Positions 9,590 through 18,129 are shown, counted from the first letter of the stretch. The stretch: DNA of 64,000 nucleotides from DAOTTX01 sp034437515 (GCA_034437515.1 DAOTTX010000287.1:34330-98329), one strand, 5' to 3'. The notes: generated by a model not told the origin, from the letters alone. Program-made: numbers and translations.

Positions 9590-10525
9590 TCACCAGGATG
9601 TTTGCAGCGACGGCCCGGCGCTTTCTCCACTGTCTATCCCCCCCCGTCGCCGGTCTTCCGCTGCCAATTCGGTGACCTCACGGATGTCAGAAAACTGGTG
9701 GGTTTTGGTGGAAACAGAGCCGATTGCCAGCGACATGAGATCAACCTGTCGCTCACCGTTCGGGCCATCCGGCACCAGGATATATTCACGTTCACGGTCG
9801 ATAAACGAGTAATGCTGCTGGATGCCCTCATTGAAGCGCTCTACCAGGCGCTCTTGCAGGCGCTTGGGGTTGTCGCTCTGGGTAATAAACACGAAGTTAT
9901 CACGCCCAGGGTGCCCGACATAATCATCCGATGTGCCAACCTCCTCGACGACTTCGCTAATCATCGGTGCCATGAAGCGCACGACCTCATCCCCAGCGAC
10001 GAAACCATAAATCTCGGTAAATGGCTCAAAATTCTTGATCTTAATATCGAGATACGTCCAGTCGATGTTATCTCGCAGCAGGTTACGCAGGTAGTCTTCG
10101 ATCAGACGCCCGGTCGGCAAACCCGATTTCGGATCGAGCTGGTTCTGCCGTTTAGCGGCAGTAATGGCATTTGCCACCCGAAGTTTAAGTTCTTCGATGT
10201 CAAACGGCTTTGTGACGTAGTCATCCGCGCCCAGCTCTAAACCGGCGATTCGATCACTACGCTCGTCTTTTTGCGTCAAAAAAATGATCGGGATGTGGCT
10301 GGTGCGCGTCGTCGTGCGCAACTCACGGCACACATCATATCCGTTCATATCTGGCAACATGATGTCAAGCATAATCAGTTCAGGGAGCTGCTTGCGGGTC
10401 ATCGCCAGAGCATCCCCGCCGCGTGGTGCAACCTGGACCTCATACCCCTGTCCGGAGAAGTAAATCCGCAGCATGTTGGAGATGTCAAAATCATCTTCGA
10501 CGACAAGAATACGGTCTTTACTCAT
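9590..10525 (-). CDS. Response regulator with degenerate GGDEF domain
   Basis: The start chosen is the ATG at 10525 (MSKDRILVVEDD), preceded by AAGGGCAAGGT; an earlier in-frame start would add 13 residues that are not receiver-like. Residues 1-125 form a receiver with Asp54 in MLDIMLPDM and Lys in VTKPF. Residues about 135-290 have the shape of a diguanylate cyclase domain (SGLPTGRLIEDYL, then FTEIYGFVAGDEVVRF), but the active-site loop reads GRDNF where GGDEF or GGEEF is expected. It is therefore probably not a cyclase and may act as a protein or nucleotide sensor. It lies 49 bases upstream of the giant kinase gene and is likely part of the same operon. Confidence 0.88.
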   Translation of the reverse strand: MSKDRILVVEDDFDISNMLRIYFSGQGYEVQVAPRGGDALAMTRKQLPELIMLDIMLPDMNGYDVCRELRTTTRTSHIPIIFLTQKDERSDRIAGLELGADDYVTKPFDIEELKLRVANAITAAKRQNQLDPKSGLPTGRLIEDYLRNLLRDNIDWTYLDIKIKNFEPFTEIYGFVAGDEVVRFMAPMISEVVEEVGTSDDYVGHPGRDNFVFITQSDNPKRLQERLVERFNEGIQQHYSFIDREREYILVPDGPNGERQVDLMSLAIGSVSTKTHQFSDIREVTELAAEDRRRGGIDSGESAGPSLQTSW

Positions 10526-10579
10526 ACCTTGCCCTTTATTGTGGGAATCAACGATACATAACACTTCAAATATACACTA

Positions 10580-10585
10580 ATTATA
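10580..10585 (-). promoter_or_regulatory. Candidate -10 box for the sensor-kinase operon
   Basis: The minus strand reads TATAAT here, 55 bases upstream of the chosen ATG at 10525. No good -35 hexamer is seen at the normal distance, so this is a weak prediction. The location fits transcription of the regulator, kinase, regulator, hydrolase and thiN genes. Confidence 0.35.
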
Positions 10586-10646
10586 TCATCAGCGCATATG
10601 AGTAGTATTGAAGTTTGGAATTGCTAACCCAATCATCGGTCAACCG

Positions 10647-11747
10647 TCAAGAAAGTGGTGACCATGTCTTACGCTTCTGGCTGGCACGTTCGCGCACCCT
10701 GGCGATGGCTGCTGGGGTGACGGCCTGCTCAAAACTGCGGAAGCCGGAAAGACGGAAGCCGTGCCGCGTGGCGATTTCGCCGATTTCCAGCACTTGCGCC
10801 ACGCTGATCTCTCTACCGGTGGTGTAATCTTCGTAACGCCCCTCCAGAGCCAGTGCCATCGTTTCCGCCATACAAGCGTAAGCCTTGCCCGGCGGGAAGC
10901 CAAAGTCAAAGTTAAAGTTGACCGGCCCCGGCACCTCGACCATACCGCCCTCGATAACCAGTACATCATCGCGCACCTCGACCACCCGGCGGGAGACATC
11001 ACGCGGCCTCGCCACATCACAGACCACCGCACCAGGCTTGAGATGTGCCGGCTCAATGATGGCGTCAATCGCGCTCGTCACCGTGAGGATCAGATCGGCC
11101 TCGTAGATCACGTCGATGTCCGTCCCCGCTGTGACCGTCGCCCGGTAGCCTTCGCAACGTTCGCGGATGGCTTCGGTCGCTGCCCCTCGCCGCCCGACCA
11201 GCAGCAGACGTTCACATTCACGGGCGAGCATCTCCGCGCAGGTCTTACCGATTGCGCCGGTCGCACCGACGACCGCAACGGTCGCCTCGGTGATGTCCAG
11301 TTCCATCGTCAGCGCGGCCTCTTTGATGGCCTCGACCGCGATATAGATGGTGTAACTGTCACCGGTCGTCACCGGCAGGTCGAGTTGTTCGGCGATGGTC
11401 ACACCGCTATCACCGACGACGGACGTAAACGCACCCAAACCGAGAATACGTGCGCCCAATTTTTCCGCTTTGTGCCCGGCAGCGATGATCTTTTTGTAGA
11501 CCGTTTCCGGCGGCATTGCCATCATGGTCGGTGGGGTCAACGGGCAAGCGATGAACCAGCCAGTCAGCCGGTTCTCGTCGTACTCTGAGACGATGTCTTC
11601 GATCTGCGAGATGTAAACGGGGGGAGCAAAACGAGAGAAAAAGTTAATCTGCCGTTCGGTGAGTAGCTTACCAAGCAGCGGCAACTTGCGTGAGACATCC
11701 CGCTTGATGTGAATCGGATGGATGATAAAAGCAAACGTATCTTCCAC
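10647..11747 (-). CDS. Long-chain acyl-ACP/acyl-CoA reductase (cyanobacterial AAR type)
   Basis: The protein aligns by eye over its length with cyanobacterial fatty acyl-ACP reductase, which makes fatty aldehydes with NADPH. Shared features are the N-terminus FAFIIHPIHIKRDVSR, the block LGLGAFTSVV, TTGDSYTIY, the Rossmann motif VAVVGATGAIG, and YACMAETM containing the Cys that forms the acyl-enzyme thioester (Cys292 here, Cys294 in the Synechococcus enzyme). The GTG at 11747 was chosen because GGAAAG lies 9 bases upstream and the product then begins like AAR; an in-frame TTG at 11789 would add 14 residues. No aldehyde-deformylating oxygenase gene is visible, so the aldehyde's fate is unknown. 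It is the last gene of the minus-strand block, after a 155-base gap. Generic tools may label it a shikimate or semialdehyde dehydrogenase. Confidence 0.83.
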   Translation of the reverse strand: MEDTFAFIIHPIHIKRDVSRKLPLLGKLLTERQINFFSRFAPPVYISQIEDIVSEYDENRLTGWFIACPLTPPTMMAMPPETVYKKIIAAGHKAEKLGARILGLGAFTSVVGDSGVTIAEQLDLPVTTGDSYTIYIAVEAIKEAALTMELDITEATVAVVGATGAIGKTCAEMLARECERLLLVGRRGAATEAIRERCEGYRATVTAGTDIDVIYEADLILTVTSAIDAIIEPAHLKPGAVVCDVARPRDVSRRVVEVRDDVLVIEGGMVEVPGPVNFNFDFGFPPGKAYACMAETMALALEGRYEDYTTGREISVAQVLEIGEIATRHGFRLSGFRSFEQAVTPAAIARVRERASQKRKTWSPLS

Positions 11748-11810
11748 GAATAAGTTCTTTCCAAATAGGACGAATAGATTTGTTCGCAACGCATTGGTAC
11801 ATCTATTCTA

Positions 11811-11816
11811 ATTATA
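11811..11816 (-). promoter_or_regulatory. Candidate -10 box upstream of the acyl reductase
   Basis: TATAAT on the minus strand lies in the 155-base gap between the beta-helix gene and the acyl reductase gene, 63 bases before the GTG start. No convincing -35 is present. It hints that the reductase can be transcribed apart from the genes upstream. Confidence 0.3.
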
Positions 11817-11902
11817 GTGGAAGTGATACGCAGCAGGTTGTAACGATCTCGCAACCCCGTTAACGGCGTCCTACGATTGCCATCTCATCATCCATTGATC
11901 GT

Positions 11903-13225
11903 CTACCAGTCTTCCCAACTATCATGGAGTTCGGGCAGTTCCTCATCCGGGCGGGGGTAGAACCGCTTGTGAACGTCACCATGCCGGATGATGTGATGAT
12001 CGCTTTCCTCAAAGGTGACGTTACGGCTAATCACACGACGTGAGGGCGACGCCACGATCACCACATCGGATTCGATCATACGACCGGGGAAAACCACCAT
12101 CCCCGACCCGATGCGGCAGTTGTGCCCGATGGCACTCCCTAAAACGATCTGCCCGACACTGCCGAGTTCGGCGTCGATGTTGGCAGCGCGGATGGGCTTC
12201 TGCGCGATCAAGTTAAAGTCGGTGAAGGTGTTCCCCGCGCCGACAAAGCTGTTGCGCCCGATGACACACATCTGCAAGCAGGTGTTCTGCGCGATGATGG
12301 TGTTTTCCATCACGGCGGTCAGGTAAAGGGAGGCACGGAACGGCAGAAAGCACCCGTCCGCGACGGTACTCATCATCAGCACACAGCCAGCGTCGAGAGT
12401 CACGTTGCTACCGATGGTGCAATTGTCGATCACCACCCCCGCACCGATGGTCACGTTGTCGCCAATTTTCGCCGGGCCGCGAATGATCGCCGAGGGGTCA
12501 ATCGTACAGCCGGTGCCGATCTCAACCGCACCGGAGGCAGTCAGGATCTGCTTTTGCTCGACGATGGCCCGCCACAACATCTTGACTTGTTTGAAAACAC
12601 TTTGCTCGATCATTTTATCTAGCCGACCGGCACGTCCGAAGTTGCCGTAAATGATGGTCGCAAAATAGATGTGTACCCAGCTCTCGATGGAAATAATCGA
12701 CCGCATCGGAGCGTAGTGCGTCAGGTCGCCCTGCTCCATCGTCATGAAGTCCGGCACACTGTAAAAGCCGATCTCGTGTGCATCGCTCGGCACAGTAACG
12801 GGGACGATCTCGTCTTCGTAGCCGTTGGGGAAGTACCACAAATCAACCATAAACACGATGCCGTCTTCCGTCGATGCCGGTCGAAAGCTCTTTTGCAGCG
12901 GCAGCGTGTAAGTGTGGAACGCCTTGTCACTCACCGGGAAGGACGCCTGACAGGCGTGACCGGTCTTACGGGCTTCATCGACAAAATACTGCAAGAACTC
13001 AATATCGAACCACAGGCTCTCTTTGTAGACGACGGACTCCCCTTTGACGCGGTAGAGGTCGTCGGCACTCTGGAAAACCCCGCCCAGGTCGATATTCTCG
13101 TTGAACACCTCGGAAAACAACACTTCCTGATGGATTTTGAGCGGCTCAACACCGATGGTCAGCGAACTCGCCGGTTCGTTGAAGGGTGGGATAGGACGTT
13201 TATCTTCGATAATATAACGATACAT
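11903..13225 (-). CDS. Left-handed beta-helix (hexapeptide-repeat) protein
   Basis: The 440-residue protein has an unrecognised N-terminal half (about 1-230) and a C-terminal run of hexapeptide repeats (about 235-390), for example IGTGCTIDPSAIIRGPAKIG and IGDNVTIGAGVVI, typical of left-handed beta-helix acyl- and nucleotidyl-transferases. No nucleotidyltransferase signature (GxGTRLxPLT type) is present, so a sugar-nucleotide pyrophosphorylase is unlikely. An acyltransferase or trimeric scaffold is possible. The ATG has GGAG 7 bases upstream. It starts 12 bases after the hydrolase gene and precedes the acyl reductase gene, so a lipid or acyl-transfer substrate is a reasonable but unproven guess. 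Confidence 0.75.
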   Translation of the reverse strand: MYRYIIEDKRPIPPFNEPASSLTIGVEPLKIHQEVLFSEVFNENIDLGGVFQSADDLYRVKGESVVYKESLWFDIEFLQYFVDEARKTGHACQASFPVSDKAFHTYTLPLQKSFRPASTEDGIVFMVDLWYFPNGYEDEIVPVTVPSDAHEIGFYSVPDFMTMEQGDLTHYAPMRSIISIESWVHIYFATIIYGNFGRAGRLDKMIEQSVFKQVKMLWRAIVEQKQILTASGAVEIGTGCTIDPSAIIRGPAKIGDNVTIGAGVVIDNCTIGSNVTLDAGCVLMMSTVADGCFLPFRASLYLTAVMENTIIAQNTCLQMCVIGRNSFVGAGNTFTDFNLIAQKPIRAANIDAELGSVGQIVLGSAIGHNCRIGSGMVVFPGRMIESDVVIVASPSRRVISRNVTFEESDHHIIRHGDVHKRFYPRPDEELPELHDSWEDW

Positions 13226-13237
13226 AACATTCTCCGT

Positions 13238-14026
13238 TTAACCATTGTGGAGGAAATCCCGGATGGTTTCTTGAAAGCGTTGGGGTTCATCCATCATCGG
13301 GAAGTGACCTGACCCTTCAAACTTGACGATTTTGCTGGTCGGGGCGCACTGTTTGAGGACATCGGCCTGCCTGGGGTCTACGACACGATCATGCTTGCCA
13401 TAGATGCCGAGCAGTGGCATTTGGATCGCGCCGATCTGCTCGCGCAGGTCGGTTTCTCGCAGCGTACCAATACTCTGGAAAAACGAGTCTGCGGTAATTT
13501 TTGAGATGTCCGTCGCAATCATCTTACCCACCGACCGCCCATCTTTGGCGATGAAATAAGCATACGCACGGATGAACAGGCGCAGTAACACAGGTGTCGT
13601 CCACATGATGCGAGCGATACCCTTATAACCGGAGAACTTCAGCAGCAAGTTGAGCGAGTCCCCGTTGATGGGTGACCCGATCACGGTCGTCTTGACGATC
13701 TTCTCCGGTGAGAGCAGCGAGGCCGCCAGCGAAACCGTCCCGCCCATCGAATGCCCGATGATCGCCGCTTTAGGGATGCCGAGGCGATCCATAAATTGGT
13801 TGACGGAGACGACGAAGTTATCAACCGAGAAGTTCGAGTTACGGTCAAACGACTCGCCGAAGCCGAAGAAATCGAGCGCGTAGGTTTTGAATTCTTTACT
13901 GAGGGTTTCCAGCGTGCTGCGCCACAGCGCCCACGAGCCTAACCATCCATGCAGCAAAAGAACAGGGCGACCTCGCCCTAACGTTTCGTAATGGACGATG
14001 CCCTGTTCCGTGACCAAAGTTGGCAC
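13238..14026 (-). CDS. Alpha/beta hydrolase with intact catalytic elements
   Basis: The chosen start is GTG at 14026, with AGGA 9 bases upstream; the longer open frame overlaps the GTPase gene and its extra residues look non-coding. The 262-residue product has HGWLGSW, the nucleophile elbow GHSMGG (Ser93), the acid region YGKHDRVVDP and the terminal histidine in GSGHFPMMDEP. It is a paralogue of the hydrolase at 236-1324, which has lost its serine. The substrate is unknown; position between a Ras-like GTPase and a beta-helix protein in a block ending with a fatty acyl reductase suggests an ester or thioester, as inference only. Confidence 0.85.
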   Translation of the reverse strand: MPTLVTEQGIVHYETLGRGRPVLLLHGWLGSWALWRSTLETLSKEFKTYALDFFGFGESFDRNSNFSVDNFVVSVNQFMDRLGIPKAAIIGHSMGGTVSLAASLLSPEKIVKTTVIGSPINGDSLNLLLKFSGYKGIARIMWTTPVLLRLFIRAYAYFIAKDGRSVGKMIATDISKITADSFFQSIGTLRETDLREQIGAIQMPLLGIYGKHDRVVDPRQADVLKQCAPTSKIVKFEGSGHFPMMDEPQRFQETIRDFLHNG

Positions 14027-14075
14027 AATTGATTGTCCTGTAGTTTCGTCGAATGGAAACCTAAACCGAGGTGGT

Positions 14076-14609
14076 TTAGTCCATTTCCTCCAAAATCGTG
14101 TAGAGCAGTTCGAGCAGGACATCACGCACGCTGTCGCGTTGTGTGGCGACGCAAGGCAATAACTTGACTTCAGGCTCAATCCGCAGGGCGATACGCATGT
14201 CCTCCGGGTCCCACGCTTCGGGGTGATCCTGTTTGTTTGCGGCGACGACATAAGGGGTCGGCGCATAAGCGCGGAAGGTTTCCAGAATACTCTTGGCCTC
14301 GCGGAACGTTTCCGGTTTGGCGCTGTCAACCATGACGATGAAGCCTAGCATCCCTTCTGCCAGGATCTCCCACATGAAGTCGAAGCGACGTTGCCCCGGT
14401 GTACCGAACAAATACAAGACCAGATCATCATCAACGGTGATGCGACCGAAGTCCATCGCGACCGTTGTCGCTTCTTTTTCCTCGGATTCGGCAGTGCCTT
14501 TGGCGATCCCGCGTTCAGTAGAGACGACTTCAATCTCACTGATCGACCGGATGAATTCCGTTTTACCAGAGCTGAAAGGCCCCGTGACAACCATTTTAAC
14601 AGTTTGCAT
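14076..14609 (-). CDS. Ras-like small GTPase (MglA/Rab-like)
   Basis: The 177-residue protein is a P-loop GTPase. Walker A is GPFSSGKT (residues 10-17), the switch II region is LYLFGTPGQRRF (a G-x-P-G-Q form common in prokaryotic Ras-like proteins), and the guanine-specificity motif is ANKQD. Such proteins act as on/off switches, often with a roadblock or PATAN partner. The gene lies 61 bases downstream of the DUF4388/PATAN gene, a pairing seen in other bacteria. No roadblock/MglB gene is visible in the window, so its GTPase-activating partner is not identified. Confidence 0.9.
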   Translation of the reverse strand: MQTVKMVVTGPFSSGKTEFIRSISEIEVVSTERGIAKGTAESEEKEATTVAMDFGRITVDDDLVLYLFGTPGQRRFDFMWEILAEGMLGFIVMVDSAKPETFREAKSILETFRAYAPTPYVVAANKQDHPEAWDPEDMRIALRIEPEVKLLPCVATQRDSVRDVLLELLYTILEEMD

Positions 14610-14670
14610 AATTACCCGCTCTTCCCGTATGCTGTCGAGAACGACGTCGAATAAACCGACTCGATGACTA

Positions 14671-15549
14671 CTAAATAGACTTGATCTTATCGATCAACTT
14701 GCTGACCACATCACGCTGCACCGGTTGTTGCCGCTTGCGTCGTGATGACCCGGCCCGGCGTGATGACGCCGCCTTCGGGTCCGCCGCTGGTTTCACCAGC
14801 ATGACCAACCCGGCTTGCTCTAACCCATAAACCACCCGACGAATTTCTAATTCGGACATGTTGTTGGCTTTGGCGATCTGCCGGATCGTATTCTTCGGGT
14901 TCACGAAGGAGACCACCCGCCATTCTTCCACACCCAGGTGAATGCCCTTGAACTTCTCTTTCGGGTTTTCCGGGAACTTCAGCGCCATGTCCAGGTTGGG
15001 CAGATAGTCGATCAACTCTTGATCGGCTCGGATCCGCCGCGCCCCTTCGATAATCACATTTTCCAGGTCAATCGGCACCAGGATGCGATCACTAGGCGGC
15101 AGTGTATTGTCTTCAAACCGGAACGGCTCGTTGTTCCAGGACATCAGGTTATAAACGGTATCAAGCGTAAACTGCTGGATACTGTTCACAATATCGCTCT
15201 GAGAGACATAATTCGCACCGATTAAGCGCATCGCCAGGGCTTTATCACTGGTGCCCTTCGCACGCTCACGGATGATCGAGGTTTGCTGGTCACTCAGTTT
15301 ACCGGCTTTGTTCAACATTGCCGCCAGGTCATTCTTTTGACCGGCCAGTGCGGCAAAGACGAGCTTCCCTGCCTTGAAAGCGATACTCGCCTTCTTGTCA
15401 CCGGGAGCCATCTTCTCATTCTTCATGGCGTCTTTTTCACCGGTTGGCACGGCTTCATGGATCATCAATGTCCCTGTACGACCAGAGAGATTGATAAGAT
15501 TTAGGAGTTGGGTCGCGCTAAAATCTCTGAGGTTACCTTGCAGCGGCAT
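14671..15549 (-). CDS. DUF4388 (PATAN) domain protein
   Basis: The 292-residue protein opens with MPLQGNLRDFSATQLLNLI and SGRTGTLMI, the signature of DUF4388/PATAN domains, which extends to about residue 165. The remaining part holds a winged-helix-like segment (IRQIAKANNMSELEIRRVVY) and a basic Arg/Ser/Lys-rich tail. PATAN domains are linked to signalling complexes with response regulators and small GTPases. It is the first gene of the minus-strand block 15.5 to 10.6 kb and has a near-consensus promoter about 40 bases upstream. The adjacent GTPase is its likely partner. Confidence 0.85.
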   Translation of the reverse strand: MPLQGNLRDFSATQLLNLINLSGRTGTLMIHEAVPTGEKDAMKNEKMAPGDKKASIAFKAGKLVFAALAGQKNDLAAMLNKAGKLSDQQTSIIRERAKGTSDKALAMRLIGANYVSQSDIVNSIQQFTLDTVYNLMSWNNEPFRFEDNTLPPSDRILVPIDLENVIIEGARRIRADQELIDYLPNLDMALKFPENPKEKFKGIHLGVEEWRVVSFVNPKNTIRQIAKANNMSELEIRRVVYGLEQAGLVMLVKPAADPKAASSRRAGSSRRKRQQPVQRDVVSKLIDKIKSI

Positions 15550-15590
15550 TCATGCCCCCATCAGCTATAAAGCTATACGATACTGCACTG

Positions 15591-15619
15591 ATTATAGCCG
15601 GGTGATATAGTCGAGTCAA
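15591..15619 (-). promoter_or_regulatory. Near-consensus sigma-70-type promoter for the PATAN-GTPase block
   Basis: On the minus strand the -35 is TTGACT (15619-15614), the spacer is 17 bases and the -10 is a perfect TATAAT (15596-15591). Transcription would start near 15584, about 35 bases before the ATG at 15549. This is one of the best promoter matches in the window. Confidence 0.75.
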
Positions 15620-15659
15620 CTGCCCCAAGACAGGCCTCAACTGCCATCGACTTCTGAAC

Positions 15660-15665
15660 TATAAT
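15660..15665 (+). promoter_or_regulatory. Candidate -10 box for the DUF3048 gene
   Basis: A perfect TATAAT lies 37 bases before the chosen ATG at 15702. The -35 region is poor (TCAACT). It supports the ATG at 15702 over the in-frame start at 15669, which would leave almost no leader. Confidence 0.45.
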
Positions 15666-15701
15666 GTAATGCAGTCCATAAATCTACTCAAAAGGACGCT
15701 T

Positions 15702-16847
15702 ATGAAACGTCTCTGGATGATCTTGATCTTTAGTTTCACGATCACCGTTCTTACACAGGATATATCACGAACCGGCTCATCAAACCTTGAGATTTCACAA
15801 TCGCCGGAAAATACACCGACCGCAACACCAGTTGCGACGTTCCCTGACGACGTCAACCCGCTGACCGGCCTGACAGTCGAAGACCCCGCCTTGCTAGAAC
15901 GCCGGCCTATCGTGGTGAAAATCTCCAACGCACCGCCGTTGGTGCGCCCACAAGCTGGCTTAAACCAGGCTGATCTGGTTTTCGAGCATTACGCCGAGGG
16001 CGGCCTGACGCGCTTCTCCGCTGTGTTTTACGGGCAAACACCCACCCGCGTTGGTTCGATCCGCAGCGCCCGTTTGATCGACCATGAAATCGTACCGATG
16101 GTCGATGGTATGTTGGTTTTCTCCGGTGGCAGCATCGGTGTGGAAACCTACATCTACGGCAGCGATGTGATCGACCCGGACTTCCAGCACGCACCACACC
16201 GCTACATCCCGGCCTCGGAATACGCCGAACGCGCCTATAAGGGCGTGCTCTACGGCTTGCCTTACTATTGGCGCGATGAGTCAATCCCGGTGCCGCATAA
16301 TATGTTCGCCAACCTCGAAGCGATCTGGCAACTCGCCGCCGAGGACGGACATGGGCAGCGGGCGCGGCTGCAAGGGCTGGCCTTCGATGACGAAGCCCCC
16401 ACAGACGACAGCGGCCCGGCAACTGACATCGACATCCGCTACCGCGCCACACGGGTGCGCTGGGTTTATGATGCCGACACCAACACCTATCTACGCTACG
16501 CGGACGGTGAACCACATTTCGACGCCGCCAGCGACACCCAGGTTCGTGCGGATAACGTGGTCGTCATGTACAGTGAACACGTCGCCACCGAAGTCATCGA
16601 GAGCCAATGGCAGGGCAGCATCAGCTACAGCACGCAGATTCAAATGTGGGATCAAGCCGATGTCGTCCTGCTACGTGATGGCAAACGTTATGATGGCTAC
16701 TGGTTCCGCACGATCCGTGAAGACTTGATCGCGCTACGCACCGACGACGGCGAAGTGCTGCCGCTCAAACCGGGCAACACATGGTTTCAGATCGTCCGAT
16801 TGCCCGAACAGCAAGACTCGGCGGAAGAATGGCTCACAATCGAGTAA
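15702..16847 (+). CDS. DUF3048 family exported protein (YerB-like)
   Basis: The ATG at 15702 follows AAAAGGACGCTT, a good ribosome site. The product begins MKRLWMILIFSFTITVLTQ, a signal peptide or membrane anchor, then a Thr/Pro linker and the two-part DUF3048 domain: NPLTGLTVEDPALLERRP, PLVRPQAGLNQADLVFE, ARFSAVF-like and SIRSARLIDHEI blocks, then the C-terminal DNVVVMY region with a YDGYWFR segment. DUF3048 proteins are surface or periplasmic proteins of unproven function in Gram-positive-type cells and Chloroflexota. The gene stands alone or leads the next two genes (51-base gap). Confidence 0.87.
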   Translation: MKRLWMILIFSFTITVLTQDISRTGSSNLEISQSPENTPTATPVATFPDDVNPLTGLTVEDPALLERRPIVVKISNAPPLVRPQAGLNQADLVFEHYAEGGLTRFSAVFYGQTPTRVGSIRSARLIDHEIVPMVDGMLVFSGGSIGVETYIYGSDVIDPDFQHAPHRYIPASEYAERAYKGVLYGLPYYWRDESIPVPHNMFANLEAIWQLAAEDGHGQRARLQGLAFDDEAPTDDSGPATDIDIRYRATRVRWVYDADTNTYLRYADGEPHFDAASDTQVRADNVVVMYSEHVATEVIESQWQGSISYSTQIQMWDQADVVLLRDGKRYDGYWFRTIREDLIALRTDDGEVLPLKPGNTWFQIVRLPEQQDSAEEWLTIE

Positions 16848-16898
16848 TGATCTATCATATGGTGTAGAAGCCAGTTAAAAAGGGTTAGAGAAGGATTT

Positions 16899-18113
16899 AT
16901 GGCGGGGCAAACAACCATCGATAAGGGAATTCAGGCCATCCGACAGGGAAAGCATGTCGAAGGTGGGCGCTTGCTCAGGATCGCGTTACGTGATGAGAAT
17001 CTGCCGCGTAAGATCAGGGCGATAGTCTTGCTGTGGCTGGCAGTGACGAAAAACACCCGTCAGGAAAAGCTCGATTGTTACAATCAGGCGCTCGCAGCCG
17101 ACCCCGAGAACGAGCACGCCCAGCAGCAGCTCGCGGCGTTGCTCTCCGACGGGTTACCCCCCGTCCCCGGTGATACGCCAACCCAACCCGCGCCGTCCTC
17201 ACAACCGGAAGAGACCACACAAAGCGCACCATCGAACGCACCACCACCGGGCGTTCCCGGTCAGGCCAGCGGCCCGCCGCAGGGTACCCCCACCCCACCA
17301 GCAAAGCAGCAACCGCAAGCGTTACGCTACAATCCGGAAAATCCCCCACGCACGGTCGGCATCCTCGGCGGCCCCAGCGGACCGGGCACCGGTTTTTTCG
17401 TCACCCGTGATGGACTGGTGGCGACCACACGCTTTGTGGTCGGCGGGGAAGAAGAGGTCACCATCGAATTAGAACGCGGCGAAACCATGCGTAAGCCGGT
17501 CGTGCGGGCATACCCCGAACTCGACCTCGCGTTCATCGACACCGAACTACGTGTGAACCAACTGCCGACGACTTACGCCGCGCCGGTCATCCCGGAAAAC
17601 ATGTCCCTGACCGCCCTTTCTCACCGACACCGGGCTATGTCCGGTCAGCGTCGGGCGACCCGCAGCGAGGTCAGCACGGATTGGTTCCCGACCACTATTA
17701 ATGTGGTCAACGATGCCGGCGGCAACCCCCTCTATAACGACCAGAACACGCTGGTCGGGATGCTCACACACAACGCCAACCGCACCTCAGATTATGTATA
17801 TGGCTTGAACATTCATACAATTTCGCGTTATGTGGAGTACTATATGCAAGAGGCGCGTGCCATTAAGGGTAAGCCGAGCTACTGTCCGCACTGCGGCTAC
17901 TTGAGCCACGCGCTGACCGTCGGCGGGTATTACTGCGAGGTCTGCGGCGGGCTGCTGCCCCATGCACGCGACATCCGGCGGGCACCACGACCACAACTAA
18001 GCGGATTCTACGGTGAGAACAAACACCGACCCTGCCCGCACTGTGAAGCCCGCGTCGGTTATTACGACGGGCGCTGCCTGCGCTGCGGTCAATCACCACA
18101 AGCTAAGCGATAG
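16899..18113 (+). CDS. Trypsin-fold pseudoprotease with TPR-like N-terminus and zinc ribbons
   Basis: The 404-residue protein has a short TPR-like helical N-terminus (1-80), a Pro/Gln-rich linker (85-145), a trypsin-like domain (about 150-310) and two C-terminal zinc ribbons (CPHCGY with CEVCGG, and CPHCEA with CLRCGQ). In the protease-like part GTGFFVTRDGLVATTRFVV matches HtrA-type proteins, but the histidine position is Phe, and the serine motif expected as GNSGGPL reads DAGGNPLYN. Only the Asp-like DLAF element remains. It is probably a binding module rather than an enzyme. The ribosome site GAGAAGG is almost identical to that of the next gene. No signal peptide is present, so a cytoplasmic location is likely. 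Confidence 0.75.
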   Translation: MAGQTTIDKGIQAIRQGKHVEGGRLLRIALRDENLPRKIRAIVLLWLAVTKNTRQEKLDCYNQALAADPENEHAQQQLAALLSDGLPPVPGDTPTQPAPSSQPEETTQSAPSNAPPPGVPGQASGPPQGTPTPPAKQQPQALRYNPENPPRTVGILGGPSGPGTGFFVTRDGLVATTRFVVGGEEEVTIELERGETMRKPVVRAYPELDLAFIDTELRVNQLPTTYAAPVIPENMSLTALSHRHRAMSGQRRATRSEVSTDWFPTTINVVNDAGGNPLYNDQNTLVGMLTHNANRTSDYVYGLNIHTISRYVEYYMQEARAIKGKPSYCPHCGYLSHALTVGGYYCEVCGGLLPHARDIRRAPRPQLSGFYGENKHRPCPHCEARVGYYDGRCLRCGQSPQAKR

Positions 18114-18129
18114 AGAAGGATTTGATGAC

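Noticed and set aside
11903..13225. UDP-N-acetylglucosamine pyrophosphorylase for the beta-helix protein
   Set aside because: Only the hexapeptide repeats match; no nucleotidyltransferase signature is visible.
13238..14329. Longer start (ATG at 14329) for the hydrolase
   Set aside because: The extra 101 residues overlap the GTPase gene, are Arg/Ser/Cys-rich and have no hydrolase feature; GTG 14026 has a good ribosome site.
18013..18129. Longer start for the YbjN-like protein
   Set aside because: It would read through the end of the zinc-ribbon gene; ATG 18130 has GAGAAGG at the right distance.
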